A DNA stretch of 42,432 nucleotides, taken from assembly GCA_937958875.1 (NCBI GenBank), contig CALGMJ010000152.1:1-42432 (forward strand), given 5' to 3'. Each line of letters starts with the position of its first letter. Within the stretch, counting starts at the first letter, position 1. Shown in pieces: positions 8,676 to 17,148 of this stretch. The position numbers and the translations under genes were made by a program. Under the pieces are notes generated by a model. It was not told the DNA's origin. It did not search any database and saw only the letters and a program-made list of their open reading frames with translations. Origin of the DNA: an uncultured Verrucomicrobiales bacterium (GTDB lineage Bacteria > Verrucomicrobiota > Verrucomicrobiia > Verrucomicrobiales > Akkermansiaceae).

Positions 8676-9605
8676 ATGCGTATCGTATTTATGGCAACCG
8701 GCGAGATCGCCGAGGAAACTTTTAAGTGGCTCTTAAAATCAGGACACGATGTCTGCGGTCTAGTGACACAGCCGGACCGTCCTGTTGGCCGCAAGCAAGT
8801 TCTTACTGCACCTGGTGTTAAGACGCTCGCTCAGGATGCTGATATCCCAGTGATTCAGCCGGAGAAAGTACGAGAAGCATCTGCTCTCACGCAGATTAAG
8901 GACTGGGAGCCTGAGATCATTGTGGTCATGGCTTATGGGCAAATTTTACCCCAGAAACTGATCGATATTCCGAGTCGGGCAATCATCAATCTTCACGCAT
9001 CCTTACTACCAAAATACCGTGGAGCTTCCTGTATCCAAGGTCCTCTGAAAGCTGGTGATTCTAAGACGGGCTGGAGTGTGATTCATGTCGAAAAGAAACT
9101 CGATGCCGGGAATGTGATTTGCCAACAGGAAATCGAAATTTCCCCTCAAGAAACGGGAGGCGAACTTCATGACCGACTGGCCCAATGTGCTCCTGCCGCA
9201 CTTGAAGAAGCTTTACGGATTTTTGAAAATCAGGATGTAGTTGAAGGAGAGAAGCAAGATGAAGCAGCCACGAGCTACGTGCCCAAACTTCTCCGTGATG
9301 ATGGACGCATCGACTGGAATCAAACAGCTGAAGAAATTGAGCGTTTAATACGCGCTTACCATCCTTGGCCAGGCACCTTTGCGATGCTAAAAGGAAAACG
9401 CCTTAAGATTTTTCCACCCACTGAAATTTCGTCTAGCTCTGGAAAACCTGGTGAATGTCTCGGGATGACTCATGAAGGCATTGGAATTGCATGTGCTCAG
9501 GGGAGTCTCGTACTTAAAAATCTCCAGCCCGATGGGAGCCGCCGAATGACAGCCCAGGAGGTTATTGCTGGGAGGGCCGAAGCCCTCCAGGCGGGCTTAG
9601 AGTGA
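8676..9605 (+). CDS. fmt: methionyl-tRNA formyltransferase
   Basis: A 309-residue enzyme that formylates Met-tRNAfMet using 10-formyltetrahydrofolate for translation initiation. The N-terminal Rossmann domain contains the catalytic NLHASLLPKYRGAS segment (about 106-119), matching the family SLLPxxRG motif with Asn and His in place, followed by a D-containing DAGN motif. The C-terminal OB-fold domain (about 205-309) binds tRNA. The residues after the motif (SCIQ instead of the usual APIQ) are a mild variation. The ATG lies two bases after the kinase stop. The 3' end overlaps the convergent cytochrome gene by nine bases. Confidence 0.96.
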   Translation: MRIVFMATGEIAEETFKWLLKSGHDVCGLVTQPDRPVGRKQVLTAPGVKTLAQDADIPVIQPEKVREASALTQIKDWEPEIIVVMAYGQILPQKLIDIPSRAIINLHASLLPKYRGASCIQGPLKAGDSKTGWSVIHVEKKLDAGNVICQQEIEISPQETGGELHDRLAQCAPAALEEALRIFENQDVVEGEKQDEAATSYVPKLLRDDGRIDWNQTAEEIERLIRAYHPWPGTFAMLKGKRLKIFPPTEISSSSGKPGECLGMTHEGIGIACAQGSLVLKNLQPDGSRRMTAQEVIAGRAEALQAGLE

Positions 9606-11384
9606 TTTTAAATACTCGACCAGAGCCCAGCGATCTTGATCGTCGAGATCGGTTCCAAATTCGTGCCCAATATTCGTATTAGGAGCCTTTGTCGTATCGT
9701 AGAGATAGTTCGTAGGTCCCGGGATATTAAGATAACCAACTTCGATCGGATCAAATTCACGATTCCCAACGTAGAACGAGGTTTCCCGTTCTGTGACTGG
9801 TAAGAGAAGCTGATATAGGGTGCGGACAGAACCATTGTGAAGATACGGAGGTGAAGCCCAAATCCCGTTGAGTAAATGAGCTCGATAACCCACGGTCTGT
9901 CGCCATTCTGGATTTCCATTAACTTCCCAAGAAAGAGCTATTTCTTCGGAAATACCGCGTGCTTTCATCGTCGCTGCACGCACTTTTTTCACCTTAGCTG
10001 AGAGCGCTGCCAATCGCTCAGGGCCATTCGTTTCAGGAAGATTGAAGGTATCCCAGCGAGCGCTGTTGGTGCCTATTTTTTCAATCGGATAATCCTTACC
10101 GGCAGGCGAAGAATGGCATTGAGCACAATTTTCAGCGAAGAGAACTTCACCACGGGCACGTTTCGTTTCATCAATAGCTGGGAAAATACTCGGCCAGCTG
10201 GGAGGCTCAATTTTTCGTAGGAGCTGATCCATCTCATTGATTGCCCTTGGAAGTAAACTTGTCGTGATGCCGTCTTCAGCTACATCCGCACCAAGGGCAA
10301 TTCCTTGTGCGAGATTACGATCCATAACTGAGTTCGTATTTCCATCGGCATGAAACCAAGTGTAATTTGCATTCCCGAATAAATGAGGCACAACGATCGG
10401 CGCATTCAGCTTCGCGGAGGAATCCTGCATTACGATACGTTGCACGAGCCCCCAAGCATCATCACGGCCAGGGCCAGCTGGGGGCGATTCTTTGATCGTG
10501 TTTACGGTGAGTTGTCCCATTTCTAGGCGTTCTCGAAGTAGGAAAAGAATCGTTTTTACGATATGGAGCGTCTTATCTGCCTTACTTAGACTGTCGAATC
10601 CTTCTTGCGTGAGTTCCTCAAGGGATTTCGAAGGGTCATTGACATCGCTATGGACGGCGCCGAATTCTCGGCGAAGAAGAGCGATGAGTTCGTCTGCTTC
10701 AGCGTGACCTGAGGAATCCAGCGCGTCATCGATAAGGGCTTTTTCAGCAGCAGATTTTATGTGAGTGAGAGCCAGCTTGCTGAGATTTAACTGCTGTCCG
10801 ATTCCTCCAGCTCCAGATTCGTCATGAACCGCATGTAAAAGTCTCGCAACGAAGGCGAGTGACTCACCAGGATGCTTGAGCATTTTCTGAGCATTGGTAG
10901 CAGTATCGAGAATCCATTTTTCGACATCGATCAGATTCGGCGCGCCATCGATCCTAAGGCGATGCATTTTTTTTCCATCCTGATACTGAATTTCACCGGT
11001 GTGACAGGCTGCACAGTTAATCCCAATCACAGGCATTTGAATTCCAAACGCGAGCTCGTCTGTGTGAGCAGCAATTCCGACCGGGAGATTCCAGGGATTT
11101 CGCTCAGATTTTTCTGAGAGCAAAAAGCCGTAATCCTCGAGCGTTTCGCTCATGAATTTTCCAGATTCTTCATCCTTAAGCGCGGAAAGCATCGCGAGCG
11201 GAAACATCGTCGTGCCTTGGAAGATATGGTGCAGTTTTTCGCTTTCAGTTTTACTTAGGCCGACTTCGACGCGTGTAAATGGTTTCGCTTCTGGAATGTC
11301 AGGCCCAGGTTGATAACGGAGATAATAATAGCCGAGAATGAGAATAAGAACTGCGGCTAAGGGGAGGAGTAGCTTGAGCTTCAT
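9597..11384 (-). CDS. RoxA-like dihaem c-type cytochrome (peroxidase/oxygenase relative)
   Basis: A 595-residue exported cytochrome. An N-terminal signal or membrane anchor spans about residues 5-22. Two covalent haem motifs are present: CAACH at 124-128 and CAQCH at 420-424. The C-terminal part has the segment NGIWASPPYLHNGSV and later FYVGNREFDP, which resemble the dihaem cytochrome c peroxidase and RoxA-like rubber-oxygenase relatives. It should act in the periplasm or at the membrane in redox chemistry. No maturation or partner electron-transfer genes are next to it. The 335 bases upstream have no gene and probably hold its promoter. Whether it is a peroxidase, an oxygenase or an electron carrier cannot be told from sequence. 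Confidence 0.8.
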   Translation of the reverse strand: MKLKLLLPLAAVLILILGYYYLRYQPGPDIPEAKPFTRVEVGLSKTESEKLHHIFQGTTMFPLAMLSALKDEESGKFMSETLEDYGFLLSEKSERNPWNLPVGIAAHTDELAFGIQMPVIGINCAACHTGEIQYQDGKKMHRLRIDGAPNLIDVEKWILDTATNAQKMLKHPGESLAFVARLLHAVHDESGAGGIGQQLNLSKLALTHIKSAAEKALIDDALDSSGHAEADELIALLRREFGAVHSDVNDPSKSLEELTQEGFDSLSKADKTLHIVKTILFLLRERLEMGQLTVNTIKESPPAGPGRDDAWGLVQRIVMQDSSAKLNAPIVVPHLFGNANYTWFHADGNTNSVMDRNLAQGIALGADVAEDGITTSLLPRAINEMDQLLRKIEPPSWPSIFPAIDETKRARGEVLFAENCAQCHSSPAGKDYPIEKIGTNSARWDTFNLPETNGPERLAALSAKVKKVRAATMKARGISEEIALSWEVNGNPEWRQTVGYRAHLLNGIWASPPYLHNGSVRTLYQLLLPVTERETSFYVGNREFDPIEVGYLNIPGPTNYLYDTTKAPNTNIGHEFGTDLDDQDRWALVEYLKSL

Positions 11385-11461
11385 CAGGCAGATAGGACTA
11401 ACACTGGCACGACTGTATTTGCAAGCTATGTCCGAATGCCTAAACGCAGTGAGTGCGAATA

Positions 11462-11484
11462 AACCCTCTCATTGAGAGAGGGTT
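11462..11484 (-). terminator. candidate terminator hairpin
   Basis: A perfect 9-bp stem (AACCCTCTC / GAGAGGGTT) with a five-base loop. Read on the minus strand it is followed by TTATTC, a weak T-rich tail. It lies downstream of the PDZ gene and upstream of the cytochrome gene in the same direction, so it may end the sigma/anti-sigma/PDZ transcript. Confidence 0.5.
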
Positions 11485-11618
11485 ATCGATTCCGCATTAC
11501 ATATATTGTGTGAAGTTATCCATGGTGGGGAGAATCCTACGTGTATAGAGATCCATCCTTATTCGCGTATGTGTGCTGTAGACGAAAACCTTCTTCACTG
11601 ATTTCAGCAATCAAAACA

Positions 11619-11645
11619 GATGATCAAGTGACGAACCTGATCATC
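11619..11645. repeat. 8-bp inverted repeat (hairpin or operator)
   Basis: GATGATCA and TGATCATC flank an 11-base spacer. There is no T-run, so it is unlikely to be an intrinsic terminator. It could be a protein-binding dyad or an RNA hairpin in the 3' region of the PDZ gene transcript. Confidence 0.4.
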
Positions 11646-11719
11646 GTAAGCTTACCTGAGTCGATTGTTCAGGACGCCCTGCGGATGTCAAAGATTGGTC
11701 TGTGAAACAAAATCACAAC

Positions 11720-12682
11720 CTATTGCGAATCGAGTCCGAGTCTTTTGATTCGCTCTCGTAGATCTGTCGGGACTGCTTCTTTGTCTTCAGGAGAATTATA
11801 AGGCCCTTCGAAAAGAAGATTTCCTTCACGATCTTGGATGCGAAGATTTTTTAATCCGTTGTCAGTATTTACGGTAATGGTGCCTTGGCCATCACTCAGG
11901 GTCATAGAACCTGAAGAGCTTGATTGGAGTCCAAAGTTGAAGGAATCTTTGGAACTCATTTGGCCGAGAATATCGTCTAACTGAAGATCAAGACCTGATG
12001 AACCGCGCCCAAATGCTCTTTGCCTCATGGCTCGCATTTCTTCAATTTGTTGCCGTAAAGCATCGTCAAACCTGGAGCCTCCTAGCTGAGGTGTTGGTAG
12101 CTGTTGAGGAGGCGTTCCTTTTCTCGCTTTATTCCATGCAGATGCCTCGGGAATGCTTTTATGAGCGTCACTCCGAGGAATGAGCGTCACTTTTTTCGTG
12201 TTGAATTTCCCGCGGTGAAACCACGCTAAAGGGACCTCATCACCAGGCTTGCAGAGTTCGATTTGAGCGCTGAGGTCATTCTGGGTGAAAATTTGAGTGC
12301 CGTTAAAATTTGTCACAATGTCACCAGGCTTCAGCCCAAGCTGCTCAGCCGGACTATCAGGCAAAATGTGGCGAAGCTGGATACCGCCATCAATTTCAAG
12401 ATGCCAAGCGATGCTCTGATGCACCGGTTCGCCACCGATTCCGAGCCAGGCTTTGTCTTGATTTAAGGCTGCAGGAGATTTCTTTTTGGGAACTATTTCC
12501 GCAGCAGCTACAGGCGTTTCAACTTGTCCATCTGGTGGCACACGTTCCGCCATTGGAATTTTCTCATCCTCTTGATCAAGAGATGATGGGCGTTCAATTC
12601 CCTGCACACTGCTAGAATTTACCAATAAAACGGTAAGCAGCGCAGAGCCAATTCGGGGGCTAAATGCGTTCTTTCCTTTCAT
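11720..12682 (-). CDS. exported PDZ-domain protein
   Basis: A 320-residue protein with an N-terminal signal-like hydrophobic segment (about 11-28) and one PDZ domain (about 78-170) carrying the SPAEQLGLKPGDIVTNFNG core. No Ser-His-Asp protease domain is present. The rest is polar, with a region near 205-225 rich in Arg, Met and Gln. It is the last gene of a three-gene group with an ECF sigma factor and a putative anti-sigma factor, 29 bases after the latter. PDZ proteins often sense or bind C-terminal peptides in envelope-stress pathways, so a role in controlling the anti-sigma factor is plausible but inferred. Confidence 0.8.
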   Translation of the reverse strand: MKGKNAFSPRIGSALLTVLLVNSSSVQGIERPSSLDQEDEKIPMAERVPPDGQVETPVAAAEIVPKKKSPAALNQDKAWLGIGGEPVHQSIAWHLEIDGGIQLRHILPDSPAEQLGLKPGDIVTNFNGTQIFTQNDLSAQIELCKPGDEVPLAWFHRGKFNTKKVTLIPRSDAHKSIPEASAWNKARKGTPPQQLPTPQLGGSRFDDALRQQIEEMRAMRQRAFGRGSSGLDLQLDDILGQMSSKDSFNFGLQSSSSGSMTLSDGQGTITVNTDNGLKNLRIQDREGNLLFEGPYNSPEDKEAVPTDLRERIKRLGLDSQ

Positions 12683-12711
12683 GGGATCGTTGGTTTTTGA
12701 GACAATAATCG

Positions 12712-13443
12712 TTAATCAGCAACCACTGGTTCTAAGATGATTTCACGCCTTGGTTTTTCGATCGTCAAGGTTCCATCAGTAGACGCCGCTTGAAAACGGT
12801 ATTGGTCGTTAAAAGTGGCCTCAATACACCGGTATATTTTTCCGTCTTCAGCCACCATTAGTCCTCTTTCGCTAAGGCCGACAAAATTTGCATCTTGTTG
12901 TGTGAAGTTATAAGACGCTCGTTGAATTCTAGCGCTTTGCAGTTGATGGGCTTGAGCGTTAGCAGGAATCAGACGTGCTGGTTGAATAATGGCACCACTA
13001 GAGATTTCAGAGGAATTGGCCACGTTTTCAGCTGGGTCAGTAACTCGGTGTTCGGAGACAAAAGCCATCGAAACGCCTAAAGCGGCAACCGCAGCAGCAG
13101 ATTTCCATCCGATCCAAGGTTTACGCTCCTTCTTAGGCTGAGGCTGGGTTTGGGAATCAGAGCTTAGGGTTACGATTTTTTCTTCTATCGGCACCGATTC
13201 GTGCCAGCGTGACATGGCGGAATCTAGCCGATCTAAGAGTTCAGCAGAGGCTGGCGCTGGCTGCAAATGCTCTAGAATTTCTTCTAAAGAAGGCTCCTTC
13301 TCAGCTTTTGTTGAGGTGATGTGGTTCTCAGAAGAGCTAGCGGCGCACATAGCATCGTCAAGCCGAGCCAACAACTCCTCAGAGAGAGGTTGTGGTTTAA
13401 GCTGCGCTAGAGATTCTTCTGGGGTATGAATGTCAGAGTGCAT
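12712..13443 (-). CDS. putative anti-sigma factor with duplicated helical motif and one membrane helix
   Basis: A 243-residue protein whose gene follows an ECF sigma gene by 16 bases. A single hydrophobic helix lies at about 112-127, giving a cytoplasmic N half and a periplasmic C half. The N half contains two copies of a similar motif, LAQLKPQPLSEELLARLDDAM (about 12-32, shown here only by its conserved L-x-P-x-x-x-ELL-x-RLD-x-AM pattern) and its counterpart near 54-74. No zinc HxxxCxxC anti-sigma motif is present. The anti-sigma role is inferred from gene order and topology; the family is not recognised with certainty. Confidence 0.65.
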   Translation of the reverse strand: MHSDIHTPEESLAQLKPQPLSEELLARLDDAMCAASSSENHITSTKAEKEPSLEEILEHLQPAPASAELLDRLDSAMSRWHESVPIEEKIVTLSSDSQTQPQPKKERKPWIGWKSAAAVAALGVSMAFVSEHRVTDPAENVANSSEISSGAIIQPARLIPANAQAHQLQSARIQRASYNFTQQDANFVGLSERGLMVAEDGKIYRCIEATFNDQYRFQAASTDGTLTIEKPRREIILEPVVAD

Positions 13444-13459
13444 GATCGTGTGTTATCAG

Positions 13460-14035
13460 TCAGATGTCTCCATTCAATCGGGATGTAGTGAGGTGTTTTT
13501 TTAGTGCTTCGATGCCGTAGCGATACCGCGAAGCGGCGGTATTGAGGGAGATTTCTAGGGTCTCTCCAATCTCAGCAAAAGTACGATCTCCCCATAGTTT
13601 TAGGGTGATGACTTCTGCAAATTTTTGGGGAAGATTTTTCAGTCCAGCCGCGATGATCCGTTTCGTTTCATCCTGACTATCGGTGAGTTCGAAAAGCGGC
13701 ATATCGCAGTATTTGCCAAGACCTTTTTCATCATCAATAACCGCTTCTTCACGACGTTTTCGTCGATCATCACGGCGTCCGAGGTCGATCGCTTCTCGGC
13801 GAATCTGGGTGTATGAAAAAGCTAACCATGCGTCTTGACCGCCGATGAAAGTCCCCTCCTCCACTTTACGTGCGAGTTTCACTAAGGTCTCTTGAAGAAC
13901 ATCCTCAGCATCGGCGAGCGAGCGTGTTTGTTGGCGGGCAAAAAGGAGGAGCTTAGAGCCATGTTCAAGAAGCCAGGGTCTCCAGCGTGATGGTGCTGGA
14001 GCGGTTGTGAGTGGGGTTGCATTGGCGGTATTCAC
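13460..14035 (-). CDS. ECF-type RNA polymerase sigma factor
   Basis: A 191-residue sigma-70 family protein. Region 2 is visible around residues 25-85, with DAEDVLQETLVKLAR matching the ECF core-binding helix. Region 4 is at about 135-185, with LPQKFAEVITLKLWGDRTFAEIG and a helix-turn-helix ending ISLNTAASRYRYGIEAL. It starts with GTG; no other upstream start is convincing. It leads a three-gene set with the membrane-bound anti-sigma candidate and a PDZ protein, a typical arrangement for envelope-signal-responsive transcription. The promoter it recognises was not identified. Confidence 0.92.
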   Translation of the reverse strand: MNTANATPLTTAPAPSRWRPWLLEHGSKLLLFARQQTRSLADAEDVLQETLVKLARKVEEGTFIGGQDAWLAFSYTQIRREAIDLGRRDDRRKRREEAVIDDEKGLGKYCDMPLFELTDSQDETKRIIAAGLKNLPQKFAEVITLKLWGDRTFAEIGETLEISLNTAASRYRYGIEALKKHLTTSRLNGDI

Positions 14036-14146
14036 GGTCAGATCTTTCGATGCTTACTTTGAGAGCGTAACTCTGGGACTTTCTTGTTCAAATTAAGTTA
14101 GAATTTTTTGCGAACATTTCAACTAGCTTTCAATCAGTCTCTAATT

Positions 14147-15400
14147 TCATGTGCTAGGCATGAGCTTCTTAACTAACTTATTTAGTGTAAGCCCTTGAAT
14201 TGCAATAGAAAAGATGACGACCAGATAAGTCGCAATGAGAATGGCCTGACGAGCACTTTCATCGAGACTTTCTTTCGGTAAAGCTAAAGCCAAGGCGACC
14301 GAAATGCCGCCCCGCAGTCCGCCCCAAGTTAAAATACGAATCACTCCAGGTGAGAATTCTTGTTTTTTCTGTAGGACGAATACAGGAAGACTGACCGCAG
14401 TGAAGCGACAGCAGAGGACGACAAAAATGAGGATCAATCCCGCGCCGAAAGCCGGGCCGGTGAGCTTCAGGATGAAAATTTCCAGACCCAAGAGAAGGAA
14501 TAGCAAGGCATTGAGAACTTCATCGACGAGCTCCCAGAACATATCGAGATGCTCGCGAGTAGTATCGCTCATCGCCATGGTCCGCCCATGATTTCCAATC
14601 ATGAGACCAGCCACAACCATCGCTAGTGGTCCACTCATATGGAGCGAGCTCGCGAGTTGATACCCTCCTGTGACAAGGGCGAGAGTGATTAAGATTTCTA
14701 CCTGATAGTTATCGATGCTCTTGAGCATACGATAAGCTAGGTATCCCAAGATGCCTCCCAAAAGGACACCTCCGCCAACTTCCTCTAAGAAAAGCAGGCT
14801 GATGTGACCGAAGCTGGCTTCACTTGTCCCCGCAGCGAGCCCGACCAGCACGAGATAGACAACAACCCCGACCCCATCATTAAAGAGAGATTCTCCCGTG
14901 ATCTTTGTCTCAAGCGATTTAGGAACTCCTGCTTTCTTGAGAATCCCTAAAACCGCTACAGGATCCGTGGGGGAAATGAGTGCGCCAAAGACGAGACACC
15001 AGAGAAATGGGACGGTAAGTCCGCAAAGCTGAAAGATGTAGAAGGAAATCGTTCCAACCATGAAAGTCGAAAGAACCAATCCAGCGCTTGCAAGAATGGC
15101 CACGACCCATTTCTGCTCTCTGAGGTCACCAAGGTTCACGTGAAGAGCTCCGGCAAAAAGAAGGTAGCTCAGCATGACTTCCATCACGGTTTGATTGAAG
15201 TCAATTTGACCGACAAAATCACGCGCTCCAGAGACGAGAGTCGCAGGCAAATAATTCCCAAACATGAGCATCAGGGCACTCAGAATGAGGCCGATGAGCA
15301 TGATCCCAATACTGTTTGGGAGTTTGAAAACGCGATGATTTAAGTAGCCAAAGCCAGCAGCTAAGGTGAGCAGGATCGCAGCGGTATCTAAAAGGGTCAC
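14147..15400 (-). CDS. CPA1-type Na+/H+ antiporter
   Basis: A polytopic inner-membrane exchanger with about 12 helices, mainly hydrophobic throughout. The segment FGALISPTDPVAVLGILKK followed by GESLFNDGVGVV carries the conserved Asp pairs of CPA1 sodium/proton exchangers, and RGGISVALAL near the C terminus is also typical. I place the start at the GTG at 15400, which aligns with the family N terminus; a longer reading from GTG at 15442 adds 14 residues. It exports Na+ (or K+) for H+ in pH and salt control. No regulatory tail is present. It follows glnS in the same direction but with a gap, so co-transcription is uncertain. Confidence 0.88.
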   Translation of the reverse strand: MTLLDTAAILLTLAAGFGYLNHRVFKLPNSIGIMLIGLILSALMLMFGNYLPATLVSGARDFVGQIDFNQTVMEVMLSYLLFAGALHVNLGDLREQKWVVAILASAGLVLSTFMVGTISFYIFQLCGLTVPFLWCLVFGALISPTDPVAVLGILKKAGVPKSLETKITGESLFNDGVGVVVYLVLVGLAAGTSEASFGHISLLFLEEVGGGVLLGGILGYLAYRMLKSIDNYQVEILITLALVTGGYQLASSLHMSGPLAMVVAGLMIGNHGRTMAMSDTTREHLDMFWELVDEVLNALLFLLLGLEIFILKLTGPAFGAGLILIFVVLCCRFTAVSLPVFVLQKKQEFSPGVIRILTWGGLRGGISVALALALPKESLDESARQAILIATYLVVIFSIAIQGLTLNKLVKKLMPST

Positions 15401-15489
15401 GGCAGTGAGTCTAACAACGAAGCGGCGAGCCGCAAGGTTCACTCGTCATAACATGATGAGTCTGCATTACGCCAAGTAGAATGGAAGCA

Positions 15490-17148
15490 TCAGCCCTTCT
15501 TAGCCCAGGAATCCTTCAAGGTGACGATTCGATTAAAAATCGGCGCAGAAGTAGTGTGATCATCGTCGGTAGCGAAGTAGCCTAAGCGCTCAAACTGACA
15601 GTGCTCGTTCGGATTCATTTCAGCAAGACTGGGCTCGACCTTGGCGCCCTTCACTGTTTCCAGGCTTTCAGGATTCAGGCAGTTTAAATAACCGCCTTCT
15701 ACGCTATCTGGCTGCTCTTCGGTAAAGAGTCGATCGTAGAGGCGGACTTCAGCATCGATGGCATCAGGTGCGCTCACCCAATGAATGGCAGTGCGGCACT
15801 TAATTCCCTCAGGAGCAGATTTGCCAATCGTATCAGGAATGAATTCGCAGTGAATTTCTGTCACCTCGCCAGCAGCATCGACCTCGTGCCCGACGTGCTT
15901 GATGATGTAGGCTCCCCGTAATCGCACGGCACCATCAGGGCGAAGTCGGAAGAATTTCTTAGGTGCATCAATCTTAAAGTCGTCGCGCTCGATCCAGAAT
16001 TCGCGGGAGAAATTTAACTCTCGTGAGCCATCATCGGCGTTTTCAGGATTATTTGGTACGGAAACCTTCTCACTTTGCCCTTCAGGGTAATTTGTCACCA
16101 CGACTTTCACGGGATCGAGAATGGCCATCTTTCGAAGCGCGACTTTGTTGAGGTAATCGCGGATCTCGAATTCCAGAAGTGAAAGGTCCGTTAAGGAATT
16201 CTGCTTTGTTAGACCAACGCGTTTCACGAAATTACGAATGGCCTCGGGCGGATACCCACGGCGGCGCATCCCGGAAAGCGTCGGCATGCGAGGATCATCC
16301 CAACCATTCACGTATCCTTCTTCGACAAGCTGGATAAATTTCCGCTTACTCATCACGGTGTAGCCAATATTCAGCCGGGCAAATTCGATTTGGCGTGGCT
16401 TCGAGGGCACGGGACAGTTATCAACGACCCAATCGTAGAGTGGGCGATGATTCTCAAATTCGAGTGAGCAGAGCGAATGCGTAATGTGCTCCTTGGCATC
16501 TTCGAGCGAGTGCGCGAAGTCATACATGGGATAAATACACCATGCCTCACCAGTGTTATGGTGCTCAGCGTGAAGGATCCGGTAAAGCAGCGGGTCACGC
16601 ATATTCATGTTCCCAGAGGCCATATCGATCTTCGCTCTGAGGACGGCTTCGCCTTCCTTAAAATCGCCAGCACGCATTTTTTCAAAAGCAGCGAGATTCT
16701 CATCGACGCTTCGGTCACGATAGCTGGAAAATTCCCCTGCTTCGGTGACGGAACCACGCTTTCGGCGGATCTCATCCGGCGAATCCTGGTCGACATAAGC
16801 GAGGCCTTTCTCGATCAGCGCCACGGCGCAGTCGTAGAAGTAGTCGAAGTAGTCACTCGCGAAGTAAAGATGATCTCCCCAGTTGTACCCCAGCCACTTA
16901 ATGTCCTTTTTTATGCTTTCGACATACTCGACATCTTCCTTGACGGGATTGGTGTCATCGAAGCGTAAATGACAGCGACCACCAAATTCTTCTGCGATTC
17001 CGAAGCTCACCCCGATGGCTTTAGCATGCCCGATGTGGAGGTAGCCATTTGGCTCAGGTGGGAACCGTGTGATAGGCACGGAATGCTTCCCGCTTTCGAT
17101 ATCGGCCGCGACGATCTCGCGGATGAAGTCTTTCTTTGCGTCACTCAT
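15490..17148 (-). CDS. glnS: glutaminyl-tRNA synthetase
   Basis: A 552-residue class I synthetase, the usual GlnS length, that charges tRNA-Gln. The HIGH motif appears in PPEPNGYLHIGHAKAIG near residue 38, followed by FDDTNP. The KMSKS equivalent is VMSKRK near residue 267. The C-terminal half contains the two beta-barrel anticodon-binding regions (about 338-540) with an ending CQFERLGYF typical of GlnS rather than GluRS. It starts at ATG, overlapping the preceding dipeptidase stop by ATGA, so the two are translationally coupled. Having glnS implies direct glutaminylation, at least in part. Confidence 0.97.
   Translation of the reverse strand: MSDAKKDFIREIVAADIESGKHSVPITRFPPEPNGYLHIGHAKAIGVSFGIAEEFGGRCHLRFDDTNPVKEDVEYVESIKKDIKWLGYNWGDHLYFASDYFDYFYDCAVALIEKGLAYVDQDSPDEIRRKRGSVTEAGEFSSYRDRSVDENLAAFEKMRAGDFKEGEAVLRAKIDMASGNMNMRDPLLYRILHAEHHNTGEAWCIYPMYDFAHSLEDAKEHITHSLCSLEFENHRPLYDWVVDNCPVPSKPRQIEFARLNIGYTVMSKRKFIQLVEEGYVNGWDDPRMPTLSGMRRRGYPPEAIRNFVKRVGLTKQNSLTDLSLLEFEIRDYLNKVALRKMAILDPVKVVVTNYPEGQSEKVSVPNNPENADDGSRELNFSREFWIERDDFKIDAPKKFFRLRPDGAVRLRGAYIIKHVGHEVDAAGEVTEIHCEFIPDTIGKSAPEGIKCRTAIHWVSAPDAIDAEVRLYDRLFTEEQPDSVEGGYLNCLNPESLETVKGAKVEPSLAEMNPNEHCQFERLGYFATDDDHTTSAPIFNRIVTLKDSWAKKG

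Larger units (their letters stand above)
11385..11719. other. gene-free stretch with two hairpins
   Basis: No credible coding region was found on either strand; the longest open stretches are about 25 codons and lack a start with a ribosome site. The region separates the PDZ gene end from the cytochrome gene start, both read on the minus strand. It therefore should hold the cytochrome promoter and the 3' end of the sigma/PDZ transcript. Two inverted repeats are listed separately. Confidence 0.6.

Noticed and set aside
11537-11620. Short minus-strand open stretch (about 25 codons) in the gene-free region
   Set aside because: Only a TTG start, no ribosome site, no similarity recognised; compatible with chance.
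16477-16968. 163-codon open frame on the plus strand
   Set aside because: Antisense to the well-supported glnS; no recognisable motif.
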